Source of the DNA: Paenibacillus alba
GTDB taxonomy: Bacteria; Bacillota; Bacilli; Paenibacillales; NBRC-103111
Reading direction: 5' to 3'
Length of the DNA stretch: 64,000 nucleotides
NCBI RefSeq assembly: GCF_013204855.1
Contig: NZ_JABMKZ010000003.1
Location: 558,001 to 622,000 of the forward strand
The notes under the pieces were generated by a model. The model did not search any database. It had not been told where the DNA came from and worked only from the letters and a program-made list of their open reading frames with translations. Position numbers and translations under genes: made by a program. Shown here in pieces: positions 43,822-52,243 of this stretch (the stretch's first letter is position 1; every line of letters begins with the position of its first letter).

Positions 43822-44204
43822 CAGAGAGAATTTCCATAGGACAGCTTTATCCTAATGCGGTTTCTCCTGCGACTACTAGACGAACACCTGTACAGCAGCC
43901 GGCATCAACACCCGGAATTCCTAATTTTCAACAACTTCTTCAGGATCAATTTGTTCGTTTCAGTCATCATGCAGAAGTTAGACTCAAAGAGAGAGGCATT
44001 CAATTAAAGCCTGAGCAATTGGACAAGCTTAGCCAAGCGATCGATAAGGTAGCTGCTAAAGGCGCCAAAGATGCGCTCATGATTCTAGGCGGGAATGCTT
44101 TAATCGTGAATGTTCCTAACCGAACTGTAGTGACTGCGCTTGACGGAAACTCTATGAATGAACATGTATTCACTCAAATCGATAGTGCAATAGTTATTGC
44201 TTAA
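43818..44204 (+). CDS. Flagellar operon protein (TIGR02530-type), FlgD/FlgE-linked
   Basis: 128 residues, with the conserved core FSHHAEVRLKERGIQL and an end NVPNRTVVTALDGNSMNEHVFTQ (in parts). Genes of this family always lie between flgD and flgE in Firmicute and related flagellar operons. Molecular role is not established; it is soluble, basic and without a signal peptide. It overlaps flgD by 4 bases. Confidence 0.88.
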   Translation: MTERISIGQLYPNAVSPATTRRTPVQQPASTPGIPNFQQLLQDQFVRFSHHAEVRLKERGIQLKPEQLDKLSQAIDKVAAKGAKDALMILGGNALIVNVPNRTVVTALDGNSMNEHVFTQIDSAIVIA

Positions 44205-44291
44205 TGAACAGGCTCGACCGTGCAGGAAGCCTGGAGCTGTGGAACGAATGAAGCAGCTCATGATGTATATAAACCGATTGGAGGCCCATAG

Positions 44292-45113
44292 ATGTTAAGA
44301 TCTTTATACTCAGGCGTTTCAGGTATGCGTGGTTTTCAAACAAAGTTAGATGTAATCGGTAATAATATTGCGAACGTTAACACAATTGGCTTCAAAAGTT
44401 CCCGTGTTATGTTCAAAGATATTCTCAGCCAAACGGTTTCAGGCGCAAGTGCTGCCGATGACAACCGTGGCGGTGTGAATGCGCAGCAAGTTGGTTTAGG
44501 CGTTAGTTTAGCAGCCATTGATACGGTTCATACGCCAGGAAGCGCGATGACAACGAATGTAACGACTGATTTGCGTGTGAATGGAGATGGATTCTTCGCT
44601 GTAGGCACTACAGAGCAAGTAGATGCTCCCTACTTAACAAGGTCTGGTAATTTCACTTTGGATGCAAGCAGAAACCTTGTTAATGCGGAAGGCCTTCATG
44701 TTATGGGTGCCGATGGTGGTGGTCCGATCGTTATTCCCGAAGACATTGTCTCTTTCTCTATCTCGCAAAATGGAGACATTATGGGGGTTGACGCCACAGG
44801 TGCAACTGTCGCAACAGGTCAAAAAATTGGCGTTGTTAAAGTTGTCAATCCATCCGGTCTAGAGAAGATTGGCGGCAATTTGTATCGTATGACGGCCAAT
44901 GCCAATCCGAATGGTGAACTTACAGTTGGCGCTCCAGGCAATCCTGAAACAGGCACAGGCACGCTAATTTCAGGTCAATTGGAAATGTCCAATGTGGATT
45001 TGACAGGTGAGTTCACAGAAATGATTATTGCACAACGTGGTTTCCAAGCGAATTCACGGATTATTACAACTTCCGATGAAGTATTGCAAGAAGTCGTTAA
45101 TCTTAAACGTTAA
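44292..45113 (+). CDS. flgE: Flagellar hook protein FlgE (FlgG-like)
   Basis: Hook subunit. The N-terminal domain MLRSLYSGVSGMRGFQTKLDV with GNNIANVNTIGFK and the C-terminal TEMIIAQRGFQANSRIITTSD are the axial-protein terminal motifs that form the helical core. Length is 273 residues, matching the short hook proteins of Bacilli that were earlier called FlgG. TTGGAGGCC precedes the ATG. Confidence 0.95.
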   Translation: MLRSLYSGVSGMRGFQTKLDVIGNNIANVNTIGFKSSRVMFKDILSQTVSGASAADDNRGGVNAQQVGLGVSLAAIDTVHTPGSAMTTNVTTDLRVNGDGFFAVGTTEQVDAPYLTRSGNFTLDASRNLVNAEGLHVMGADGGGPIVIPEDIVSFSISQNGDIMGVDATGATVATGQKIGVVKVVNPSGLEKIGGNLYRMTANANPNGELTVGAPGNPETGTGTLISGQLEMSNVDLTGEFTEMIIAQRGFQANSRIITTSDEVLQEVVNLKR

Positions 45114-45130
45114 TTTTCAGTAATGTGAAG

Positions 45131-45151
45131 TAGGGGAGCTAGTCTCCCCTA
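45131..45151 (+). other. Perfect intercistronic hairpin between flgE and flbD
   Basis: TAGGGGAG / CTCCCCTA, 8 bp with a CTAGT loop. No T-run follows, so it is more likely an mRNA stabiliser or processing site that raises the level of hook protein message relative to the downstream genes. Confidence 0.6.
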
Positions 45152-45173
45152 ATCCTGATGAAGGAGGGGAAAC

Positions 45174-45395
45174 ATGATTTCTCTCACACGTTTAAACGGC
45201 AAGCCCATTTTCTTGAATGCCATTTTGATCGAACAGATTGAAGAGACGCCAGACACTATGATCAGTTTGACAACGGGAAAGAAAATCACAGTTCTCGAAA
45301 AGGCAGAGGTTGTGGTAAGCTTAGTGCGGACCTATATGCAGGAGATTGGCTCAGTTCGAGCGACAATAAAGTCCATGGATGCGGAGGGTTCGTAA
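45174..45395 (+). CDS. flbD: Flagellar protein FlbD (SwrD family)
   Basis: 73-residue protein starting MISLTRLNGKPIFLNAILIEQ, the FlbD signature. In B. subtilis the homologue SwrD increases flagellar motor power and swarming. GAAGGAGGGG precedes the ATG. It abuts fliL. Confidence 0.92.
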   Translation: MISLTRLNGKPIFLNAILIEQIEETPDTMISLTTGKKITVLEKAEVVVSLVRTYMQEIGSVRATIKSMDAEGS

Positions 45396-45881
45396 GTGTT
45401 TAAGAACAAAATTTTCATACTCATTGTATCTATTCTAATTGCGATTACACTGATTTTGACAGCTGCTTTTGTATTGTGGAACTTTATGGAGAAAAACAAT
45501 GAATCCAAGGATCCGGCAGTAAAAGCACAAGATGCTGTTGCCAGTGTAAAACCAACGAAAGCTCCTTCCGCTGAAGCAGTCAAAGCCAATACGGCAATCA
45601 TCAAAGATATTTTGACGAATTTGTCTGGAAGTCAGAACTTCATTAAAATCAGCTTCGCTTTTGAATTGGAAAATGCTAAAGGCAAAACAGAGTTTGACAG
45701 CTTGTTGGATTCCGCGGTTAAAGGAACAATTGTACAAGCACTAGGCGATTTAACCAAAGACCAGATTGAAGGCAGTAAAGGTTCCGATTCTTTAACTTCT
45801 ACGTTAATGAACAAACTTAACCCATTATTACATGAGGGTAAAATCAAGCAAATTTGGATAACCGATAAAGTACTTCAATAA
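45396..45881 (+). CDS. fliL: Flagellar basal body-associated protein FliL
   Basis: Single-pass membrane protein around the stator. 161 residues, with one membrane helix (about 5-28, FILIVSILIAITLILTAAFV) and an extracytoplasmic domain containing FIKISFAFELENAKGK. The start is GTG, directly after the flbD stop, with GGAGGG eight bases upstream inside flbD. Confidence 0.93.
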   Translation: MFKNKIFILIVSILIAITLILTAAFVLWNFMEKNNESKDPAVKAQDAVASVKPTKAPSAEAVKANTAIIKDILTNLSGSQNFIKISFAFELENAKGKTEFDSLLDSAVKGTIVQALGDLTKDQIEGSKGSDSLTSTLMNKLNPLLHEGKIKQIWITDKVLQ

Positions 45882-45916
45882 CTCGCTTTTGATTTTGCTT
45901 AAAGGAGGTGACTCGA

Positions 45917-46915
45917 ATGGTTGATGTTCTGTCGCAAAATGAGATCGATGCCTTGCTAGCTGCATTGTCCTCAGGTGAAATGGATGCGGATGAACTTAAA
46001 AAAGAGGATACGCAGAAGAAGGTAAGGGCTTATGACTTCAAAAGAGCGGTACGCTTCTCTAAGGATCATATTCGAAGCTTAACCCGGATTCACGAGAACT
46101 TTGCGCGATTTTTAACAACGTACTTTTCTGCACAACTTCGTACCTTCGTACAAATTAGTGTTGTCCAGGTGGAACAGCTACCTTACGACGAATTTATTCG
46201 TTCGATCCCGAAAATGACCATTTTGAACATCTTTGAAGCGGAGCCTTTAGAGGGTCGAATGGTGCTTGAGGTTCATCCCAATGTTGCTTTTGCTATGTTG
46301 GACCGTTTGTTGGGCGGTGCAGGGACTACCCCAACCAAAATTAACGCTTTAACCGAGATTGAAACCATTGTCATGGAACGTATCTTTAGCAGAGCCTTCG
46401 ATAGTTTGCAAGAAGCATGGAAGACCGTTATTGATATTCAGCCTCGATTAGAGGCACTTGAAACCAACCCGCAGTTTATGCAAATTGTTTCGCCCAATGA
46501 AACGATTGCACTGATTTCACTCAGTACCAAAATCGGTGATACAACAGGGATGATCAACCTATGTATCCCTCATGTGGTCATCGAACCGATTATGCCACGT
46601 CTCTCCGTTCATCACTGGTTCGTTTCCCAGAAAAAGACGAGAGCACCTGAAGAAGTGGAAGCACTTCAATCGCGCTTGGAAAAAACCAAGTTGCCTCTCA
46701 TTGCAGAATTGGGTACATCTGAAATTACGATACGTGATTTTCTTGGCTTAACCGCTGGCGATGTTATTCCCCTGCATAAATCCGTCGAAGATTCGCTTCA
46801 AGTCAAAGTGGGCGAGAAGCTGAAATATCTCGGAAGCCCTGGTACCTTAAAAGGGAAGATGGCTGTACAGATTACAGAAATCGTAAATGAAGGAGAAGAA
46901 GATTATGACGAATAA
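45917..46915 (+). CDS. fliM: Flagellar motor switch protein FliM
   Basis: C-ring protein that binds phospho-CheY. The CheY-binding peptide LSQNEIDALL is at residues 5-14. The CheC-like middle domain spans about 45-230 and the SpoA domain ends the protein (GDVIPLHKSVEDSLQVKVG). Length is 332 residues. The ATG at 45917 follows AAAGGAGGTGA; an in-frame GTG lies within that site. Confidence 0.97.
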   Translation: MVDVLSQNEIDALLAALSSGEMDADELKKEDTQKKVRAYDFKRAVRFSKDHIRSLTRIHENFARFLTTYFSAQLRTFVQISVVQVEQLPYDEFIRSIPKMTILNIFEAEPLEGRMVLEVHPNVAFAMLDRLLGGAGTTPTKINALTEIETIVMERIFSRAFDSLQEAWKTVIDIQPRLEALETNPQFMQIVSPNETIALISLSTKIGDTTGMINLCIPHVVIEPIMPRLSVHHWFVSQKKTRAPEEVEALQSRLEKTKLPLIAELGTSEITIRDFLGLTAGDVIPLHKSVEDSLQVKVGEKLKYLGSPGTLKGKMAVQITEIVNEGEEDYDE

Positions 46916-48170
46916 CAGAGATTATTTGTCCCAAGAAGAGATCGATGCTTTATTGAGACATTCATCGGACGATAGTTCAGCCTCTTCTTATCACGGGCCT
47001 CCAAGAGTTGAAGATTATTTATCTTCGTTAGAGCAGGATGCACTTGGTGAAATTGGAAATATCACTTTCGGCAGTGCAGCTACAGCTCTTTCGACCTTGC
47101 TTGGCAAGAAAGTTGACATTACGACACCGAAAGTATCGGTTATCGGCAAAGAGGAATTGCAAGAGCAGTTTCCTAAACCGCATGTAGCCGTTCATGTTAA
47201 CTATGTTGATGGTTTCGATGGCATTAATTTGCTTGTCATCAAAACTAGCGATGCCCAAGTTATTGCGGACTTAATGATGGGTGGAGACGGTACGGGCGGT
47301 GATGAACATCTCAGTGAGATTCATATCAGTGCCGTGCAAGAAGCGATGAATCAGATGATGGGTTCGTCGGCAACATCCATGTCTACAATCTTTAATCGAT
47401 TTGTCAATATCTCACCTCCTGGAATCGACATATTAAATTTGTCGAAAGGAGAAGGAAAATTGCCTGATGAGGACGTATTTATTAAGATATCGTTCCGACT
47501 CATCATTGGAGATCTTATCGATTCGATCATCATGCAATTATTGCCTGTTCCTTTCGCCAAAGAGATGGTTTCGATCCTAATGGGTGGAGATGGTTCTGAT
47601 GCTGCGATGGAAGCTGCTCCAGCTGTGCAAGCACCTGCTCCTTCCGCGCCGATGCAAGAGGTTCATACACCTCCTCCTGCACCTGCTCAGCCCGTTTATG
47701 AGCAGCCGGTGTATCAACAACAACAGCAGCAGCCGATGTATGAACAACCGATGTACCAGCAACCACCTATGGGACAGCCGATGTATCCACCTCAGCAGCC
47801 AATGTATCAGCAGCCTCCGGCAGCATACGGTGGGATGCCGAATCGCAATGTAAATGTTCAACCTGTTCAATTCGGGAATTTACAATCCAGTTCGATGTCA
47901 CATGCAGATGATACAAACCTTAATTTACTACTGGATATACCGCTTAAGGTAACCGTAGAATTAGGCAGAACTCATAAGGTGATTAAAGATATTTTGGAAT
48001 TGTCACAAGGGTCTATTATTGAATTGGATAAGCTGGCAGGTGAGCCTGTTGATATCTTAGTGAATAATAAGTTAATTGCCAAAGGCGAAGTCGTAGTCAT
48101 CGATGAAAACTTTGGGGTTCGTGTTACGGACATTGTGAATCAATGGGAACGAATTCAAAAGTTACAATAA
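46905..48170 (+). CDS. fliY: Flagellar motor switch phosphatase FliY
   Basis: Combined C-ring protein and CheY-P phosphatase. Residues 8-17 are the CheY-binding LSQEEIDALL. A CheC-like domain has two active sites, GEIGNITFGSAATALS and QEAMNQMMGSSATSMS. A Pro/Gln/Tyr/Met-rich linker (about 240-310) has near-repeats of QQPMYQQP. The FliN-like SpoA domain is at the C-terminus. Length is 421 residues. The ATG at 46905 follows AAGGAGAAG within fliM and overlaps its end by 11 bases. Confidence 0.96.
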   Translation: MTNNRDYLSQEEIDALLRHSSDDSSASSYHGPPRVEDYLSSLEQDALGEIGNITFGSAATALSTLLGKKVDITTPKVSVIGKEELQEQFPKPHVAVHVNYVDGFDGINLLVIKTSDAQVIADLMMGGDGTGGDEHLSEIHISAVQEAMNQMMGSSATSMSTIFNRFVNISPPGIDILNLSKGEGKLPDEDVFIKISFRLIIGDLIDSIIMQLLPVPFAKEMVSILMGGDGSDAAMEAAPAVQAPAPSAPMQEVHTPPPAPAQPVYEQPVYQQQQQQPMYEQPMYQQPPMGQPMYPPQQPMYQQPPAAYGGMPNRNVNVQPVQFGNLQSSSMSHADDTNLNLLLDIPLKVTVELGRTHKVIKDILELSQGSIIELDKLAGEPVDILVNNKLIAKGEVVVIDENFGVRVTDIVNQWERIQKLQ

Positions 48171-48194
48171 TTTAATTCTAGGGGGACTTTATTC

Positions 48195-48557
48195 ATGGCT
48201 AACCGTATTCTTATTGTTGATGATGCAGCGTTTATGAGAATGATGATTCGTGATATTTTATCCAAAAATGGTTATGAGGTTTGTGGCGAGGCAAATGATG
48301 GCGCACAAGCGATTGAGAAGTACAAAGAATTAAAACCAGACCTGATTACAATGGATATCACAATGCCGGAGATGGATGGCATTCAAGCATTGAAAGAAAT
48401 TAAGAAGATTGAACCTAATGCTAAAGTCATCATGTGTTCCGCAATGGGGCAGCAAGCTATGGTTATTGATGCCATTCAAGCTGGCGCCAAAGACTTTATC
48501 GTAAAGCCGTTCCAAGCAGACCGTGTTATCGAAGCTATCAAAAAGACTCTAGGTTAA
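48195..48557 (+). CDS. cheY: Chemotaxis response regulator CheY
   Basis: Single receiver domain, 120 residues, that controls motor switching when phosphorylated by CheA. The phospho-acceptor is Asp54 (ITMDITMPEMDG), with the acidic pair at 9-10 and the Lys in IVKPF near 104. It lies between fliY and fliO, as in Bacillus. Confidence 0.97.
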   Translation: MANRILIVDDAAFMRMMIRDILSKNGYEVCGEANDGAQAIEKYKELKPDLITMDITMPEMDGIQALKEIKKIEPNAKVIMCSAMGQQAMVIDAIQAGAKDFIVKPFQADRVIEAIKKTLG

Positions 48558-48604
48558 ACCGTTAGGTTCGATTGAGTCTTACATAAACCGAAAGGGATGT
48601 GATT

Positions 48605-49234
48605 ATGAGAAGACTCCAATCGAAACAACTGTCAATGATGTTACTCAGTGTAGCCGCGATGTTGTCTACTGCGTCACCGAGCTTTGCTGAAACAGAGCCG
48701 GGACAAGGTCTCCCAGCATCAGATTTTCCGACTACCGACTCTTTTGATTCTTTTGGAATGATTGTCAAGGTCATTTTCTTTCTCGTATTGATCATTCTTT
48801 TGTTCTTCGTACTTATCAGATATGTTGCAAAGAGAAATAAAGGCGCCATGTTTGGGAACTCGATTCGCTCTTTAGGAGGAGTTCCCCTTGGGCAAAATAA
48901 GTCGATTCAAATTGTTGAAATTGGACATTCGCTCTTCGTGGTTGGCGTCGGTGAGAACATTCAGCTGCTGGATAAGATCAATGACGCCGATGAAGTAGCC
49001 TACATTTCGGAATTGCTTACGTCCTCACAGGATGATCGCGTGGGGTTTGGAACACTGAGTAAATGGCTCAATAAGCTGTCAGTCAGAAAGAAGGACATTG
49101 AAGAGGAAGTGGAGATCACTTCTTCGTTTCAACAAGTATTTCACGACAAGCTTCAGCGTGTGACAAACCGAAATAAAGATGCCCACGAATGGCTTTCTGA
49201 TCAAAAACAAACAGATCGGTTGAATGATGAATGA
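48605..49234 (+). CDS. fliO: Flagellar biosynthetic protein FliO (FliZ in older Bacillus naming)
   Basis: Export-gate assembly factor. 209 residues: an N-terminal signal peptide (about 1-30, ending SPSFA), a second membrane helix (FGMIVKVIFFLVLIILLFFV, about 54-73) and a cytoplasmic FliO domain with GGVPLGQNKSIQIVEIG. The ATG at 48605 follows AAAGGGATG; a GTG two codons upstream is also in frame. It overlaps fliP by 4 bases. Confidence 0.92.
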   Translation: MRRLQSKQLSMMLLSVAAMLSTASPSFAETEPGQGLPASDFPTTDSFDSFGMIVKVIFFLVLIILLFFVLIRYVAKRNKGAMFGNSIRSLGGVPLGQNKSIQIVEIGHSLFVVGVGENIQLLDKINDADEVAYISELLTSSQDDRVGFGTLSKWLNKLSVRKKDIEEEVEITSSFQQVFHDKLQRVTNRNKDAHEWLSDQKQTDRLNDE

Positions 49235-50004
49235 AGAGAAAAAAATTAGTACTTACCTTAATGATTGTGTTAATCTCTGTGTTTCTTTTATCTCTTACAG
49301 CTTCCGCTGCTGATACGGACCCTAATAATCCTATTCCAGGATTAAATGTAAATATTGGTACTGGAGGCACTGCCGCGGGCTCTTCAAATACGGTAACATT
49401 GTTATTATTGTTAACCGTTTTGAGCCTTGCACCTTCTTTTCTTATTTTAATGACGAGCTTCACACGTATTGTAATTGTGCTTGGTTTCGTGCGTACGTCA
49501 CTGGGAACTCAGCAGATGCCACCCAATCAGGTTTTAATCGGACTCGCTCTGTTTTTAACCTTTTTTATTATGTCTCCAACTTTGGGCGAAGTTAATCAAA
49601 CAGCTCTGCAGCCGTATTTGAAGGGGGAAATTAATCAAACCCAGGCTTTTGAGAAGGCATCCCTGCCAATGAAGAAGTTTATGTTCAAACATACGAGGCA
49701 GAAGGATTTAAAGCTGTTCCTGGATTACACCAAAGCCAAAGCACCTACAGGTGTTGAAGACATTCCTATCACTACGTTAGTTCCGGCTTATGCGATTAGT
49801 GAACTGAAATCAGCTTTCCAGATGGGATTTATGATTTTCATACCGTTCCTAGTCATCGATATGGTTGTTTCCAGTACGCTAATGGCCATGGGGATGATGA
49901 TGTTGCCGCCTGTTATGATTTCATTGCCTTTCAAGATCCTGCTGTTCATTCTAGTGGATGGTTGGTACCTTGTTGTGAAATCATTACTCCTAAGCTATGG
50001 TTGA
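49231..50004 (+). CDS. fliP: Flagellar biosynthetic protein FliP
   Basis: Core of the export gate (five copies per gate). It has an N-terminal signal peptide (about 1-27) and four membrane helices, with the signatures FTRIVIVLGFVRTSLGTQQM and FMIFIPFLVIDMVVSS. Length is 257 residues. It is 4-base overlapped by fliO and followed by fliQ. Confidence 0.98.
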   Translation: MKRKKLVLTLMIVLISVFLLSLTASAADTDPNNPIPGLNVNIGTGGTAAGSSNTVTLLLLLTVLSLAPSFLILMTSFTRIVIVLGFVRTSLGTQQMPPNQVLIGLALFLTFFIMSPTLGEVNQTALQPYLKGEINQTQAFEKASLPMKKFMFKHTRQKDLKLFLDYTKAKAPTGVEDIPITTLVPAYAISELKSAFQMGFMIFIPFLVIDMVVSSTLMAMGMMMLPPVMISLPFKILLFILVDGWYLVVKSLLLSYG

Positions 50005-50030
50005 GGATCAAGATATCGGAGGTTTACTAA

Positions 50031-50300
50031 ATGGGTTCGGAATTTGTTATTCGAATTGCCGGTGAAGCAGTATATACCGTACTGAAAGCCAGTGCGCCAA
50101 TGCTTGTCATTGGACTTGTTGTGGGTCTAATGGTAAGTGTTTTTCAAGCAACAACACAAATTCAAGAGCAAACCTTGGCTTTTGTTCCTAAAATTGTTGC
50201 AGTTCTGCTGTCCATTTTAATCTTTGGACCGTGGATTATGAATACACTGGTTGATTTTACGTTTAACTTACTCAACAACCTTTACAAATTCGTTGGATAG
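50031..50300 (+). CDS. fliQ: Flagellar biosynthetic protein FliQ
   Basis: Two-helix export-gate subunit, 89 residues, with the conserved GLVVGLMVSVFQATTQIQEQ and FVPKIVAVLLSILIFGPW. ATCGGAGG precedes the ATG. Confidence 0.97.
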   Translation: MGSEFVIRIAGEAVYTVLKASAPMLVIGLVVGLMVSVFQATTQIQEQTLAFVPKIVAVLLSILIFGPWIMNTLVDFTFNLLNNLYKFVG

Positions 50301-50312
50301 GTTGTGAGCGAT

Positions 50313-51113
50313 ATGACGACCATGTTTTTTCAGGTTATTCCTATTTTTTTGCTTATCTTTTGTCGAATTACATCATTCTTTGTCGTGGTTCCCGTGCTAT
50401 CTTCCAAAAATGTGCCGATGATGTTCAAGATCGGTCTTTCTGTATTCATCTCTTTTATTATTTTTGCGAGCATGGGGTTGGATAAGCCAATACCCATGGA
50501 CGGTGAATACGTTCTGTTGATCATTCGTGAAATGCTTATAGGCGTTTTACTTGGTTTTCTGGCCTATATTTTCTTTACAGCCGTGCAGGCAGCTGGTGCC
50601 TTCATGGACATGCAAATCGGCTTTAGTATGGCGAGTGTCATCGACCCTTTAACAGGAGTTTCCTCTCCGATGCTGGGCAACCTCAAGTACATGATTGCGA
50701 TTTTGCTTTTTCTGTCCTTTGATGGACACCACTTCTTGATTAGAGCCATCATTGAAAGTTACCGTTGGGTACCGCTGGACAACCAATTGTTCGCTCATAT
50801 CTATAACGGTGAAATATCGGATTTTCTATTGAAATCGTTGTCTAAAATGTTTTATCTTTCATTCCAACTTGCTGCTCCTATTGTAGCAGCCCTTTTTTTG
50901 ACAGATTTAGGTTTAGGGCTGTTAACCAGGGTGGCACCGCAATTCAATATTTTTGTGATCGGCGCACCATTAAAAATGATTTTGGGTTTTTTCCTGCTAG
51001 TGTTGCTGTTTCCAGAATTAATTTCCCAATTTCAAAATTTATTTGCAACGATTTTTGATCACATGGAGAAGTTGCTCCAACTCATTAGTGGTACACAGCA
51101 ACCATCTCCCTAA
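50313..51113 (+). CDS. fliR: Flagellar biosynthetic protein FliR
   Basis: Single-copy export-gate subunit with about six membrane helices; the segment AGAFMDMQIGFSMASVIDP is diagnostic. 266 residues from the ATG at 50313. The in-frame GTG at 50304 is possible, but the only Shine-Dalgarno-like AGG is two bases before it and about 11 before the ATG, so the exact start is uncertain. Confidence 0.94.
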   Translation: MTTMFFQVIPIFLLIFCRITSFFVVVPVLSSKNVPMMFKIGLSVFISFIIFASMGLDKPIPMDGEYVLLIIREMLIGVLLGFLAYIFFTAVQAAGAFMDMQIGFSMASVIDPLTGVSSPMLGNLKYMIAILLFLSFDGHHFLIRAIIESYRWVPLDNQLFAHIYNGEISDFLLKSLSKMFYLSFQLAAPIVAALFLTDLGLGLLTRVAPQFNIFVIGAPLKMILGFFLLVLLFPELISQFQNLFATIFDHMEKLLQLISGTQQPSP

Positions 51114-51127
51114 ATAGGAGGATAGCC

Positions 51128-52222
51128 GTGTCCCAGACATATCGCTTGCAGCTCGATTTACAATGGTTTGCTGGGGAGAAGACGGAACCTGCCACAGCCA
51201 AGAAAAGGCAAGATGCTCGTAAAAAGGGTCAAGTCGCGAAAAGTATGGAATTGCCTGCGGCAGCCATCTTACTTTTTTCCTTTTTATCATTTCTCGTGTT
51301 CGGTAGTTATATGAAGGTGAGGCTGATCAGCATTTTTCAAAATGTTTATCAGAATCAACTGAACATGGATATTACGATGGGGAATGTTCAAGTATTATTC
51401 GTGAACTTAGTTTCGCAAAGTATAGTTATACTGGCACCTATCTTCATACTTGTTGTGATAATCGCCTTTATTGGAAACTATGCTCAAATTGGGTTTTTGT
51501 TCATCGGCGAACCATTGATGATGAAGTTTAACAAAATTAATCCAATTGAAGGTTTTAAGCGGATTTTTTCCATGCGAACAATCATGGATTTCGTCAAATC
51601 TATGTTGAAAATGTCGATCATAGGTGTTGTCGTTTATACGACTTTGATGGGGGAAAAGGTTAAGCTGTTAGGACTTGGCCATACACCTCTTGAGAATACG
51701 TTCACTTTTATCGCATCGCTCACCTTAAAACTGGGGATTAAGATTGGTGCGATTCTCATCGTGCTAGCCGTATTTGATTTTATTTATCAAAGGTATGAGC
51801 ACGAGAAAAGTCTCCGGATGTCCAAACAGGACATTAAAGATGAATATAAGAAAAGTGAAGGAGATCCGTTGATTAAAGGAAAGATTCGTGCAAAGCAGCG
51901 GCAGATGGCGATGCAGCGCATGATGCAGGAAGTTCCTAAGGCGGATGTTATTATTACCAATCCAACCCACTTTGCAGTAGCCCTGAAATATGATTCCCAA
52001 AACATGCAGGCTCCGACCGTTATTGCGAAAGGAGCCGACTATGTTGCTCTCAAGATTAAAGATGTTGCGAAGAAAAATGGCGTTATGACGATGGAAAATA
52101 AACCACTAGCTCGAGCGATTTTTGCTCAGGTGGAAATCGGGGAGTCCATTCCAGCTGATTTATTCCAAGCAGTCGCAGAAGTACTGGCTTATGTATATAA
52201 GATGAAGGGCAAAACGAATTAA
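51128..52222 (+). CDS. flhB: Flagellar biosynthetic protein FlhB
   Basis: Export-gate protein whose cytoplasmic domain switches substrate specificity. Four membrane helices lie within about 35-215, and the autocleavage motif NPTH is near residue 279, followed by FAVALKYD. The N-terminus has GEKTEPATAKKRQDARKKGQ. Length is 364 residues. The start is GTG with AGGAGG seven bases upstream. The soluble YlqH paralogue is encoded at 19123. Confidence 0.97.
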   Translation: MSQTYRLQLDLQWFAGEKTEPATAKKRQDARKKGQVAKSMELPAAAILLFSFLSFLVFGSYMKVRLISIFQNVYQNQLNMDITMGNVQVLFVNLVSQSIVILAPIFILVVIIAFIGNYAQIGFLFIGEPLMMKFNKINPIEGFKRIFSMRTIMDFVKSMLKMSIIGVVVYTTLMGEKVKLLGLGHTPLENTFTFIASLTLKLGIKIGAILIVLAVFDFIYQRYEHEKSLRMSKQDIKDEYKKSEGDPLIKGKIRAKQRQMAMQRMMQEVPKADVIITNPTHFAVALKYDSQNMQAPTVIAKGADYVALKIKDVAKKNGVMTMENKPLARAIFAQVEIGESIPADLFQAVAEVLAYVYKMKGKTN

Positions 52223-52243
52223 TGAGAAGGGAGGTACAATCTG

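Noticed and set aside
45838-45865. TAAA followed by ACCGATAA near the end of fliL as a second sigma-D promoter before fliM
   Set aside because: The spacer is 18 bases and the -10 begins with A instead of G; it lies inside coding sequence, so a chance match is more likely.
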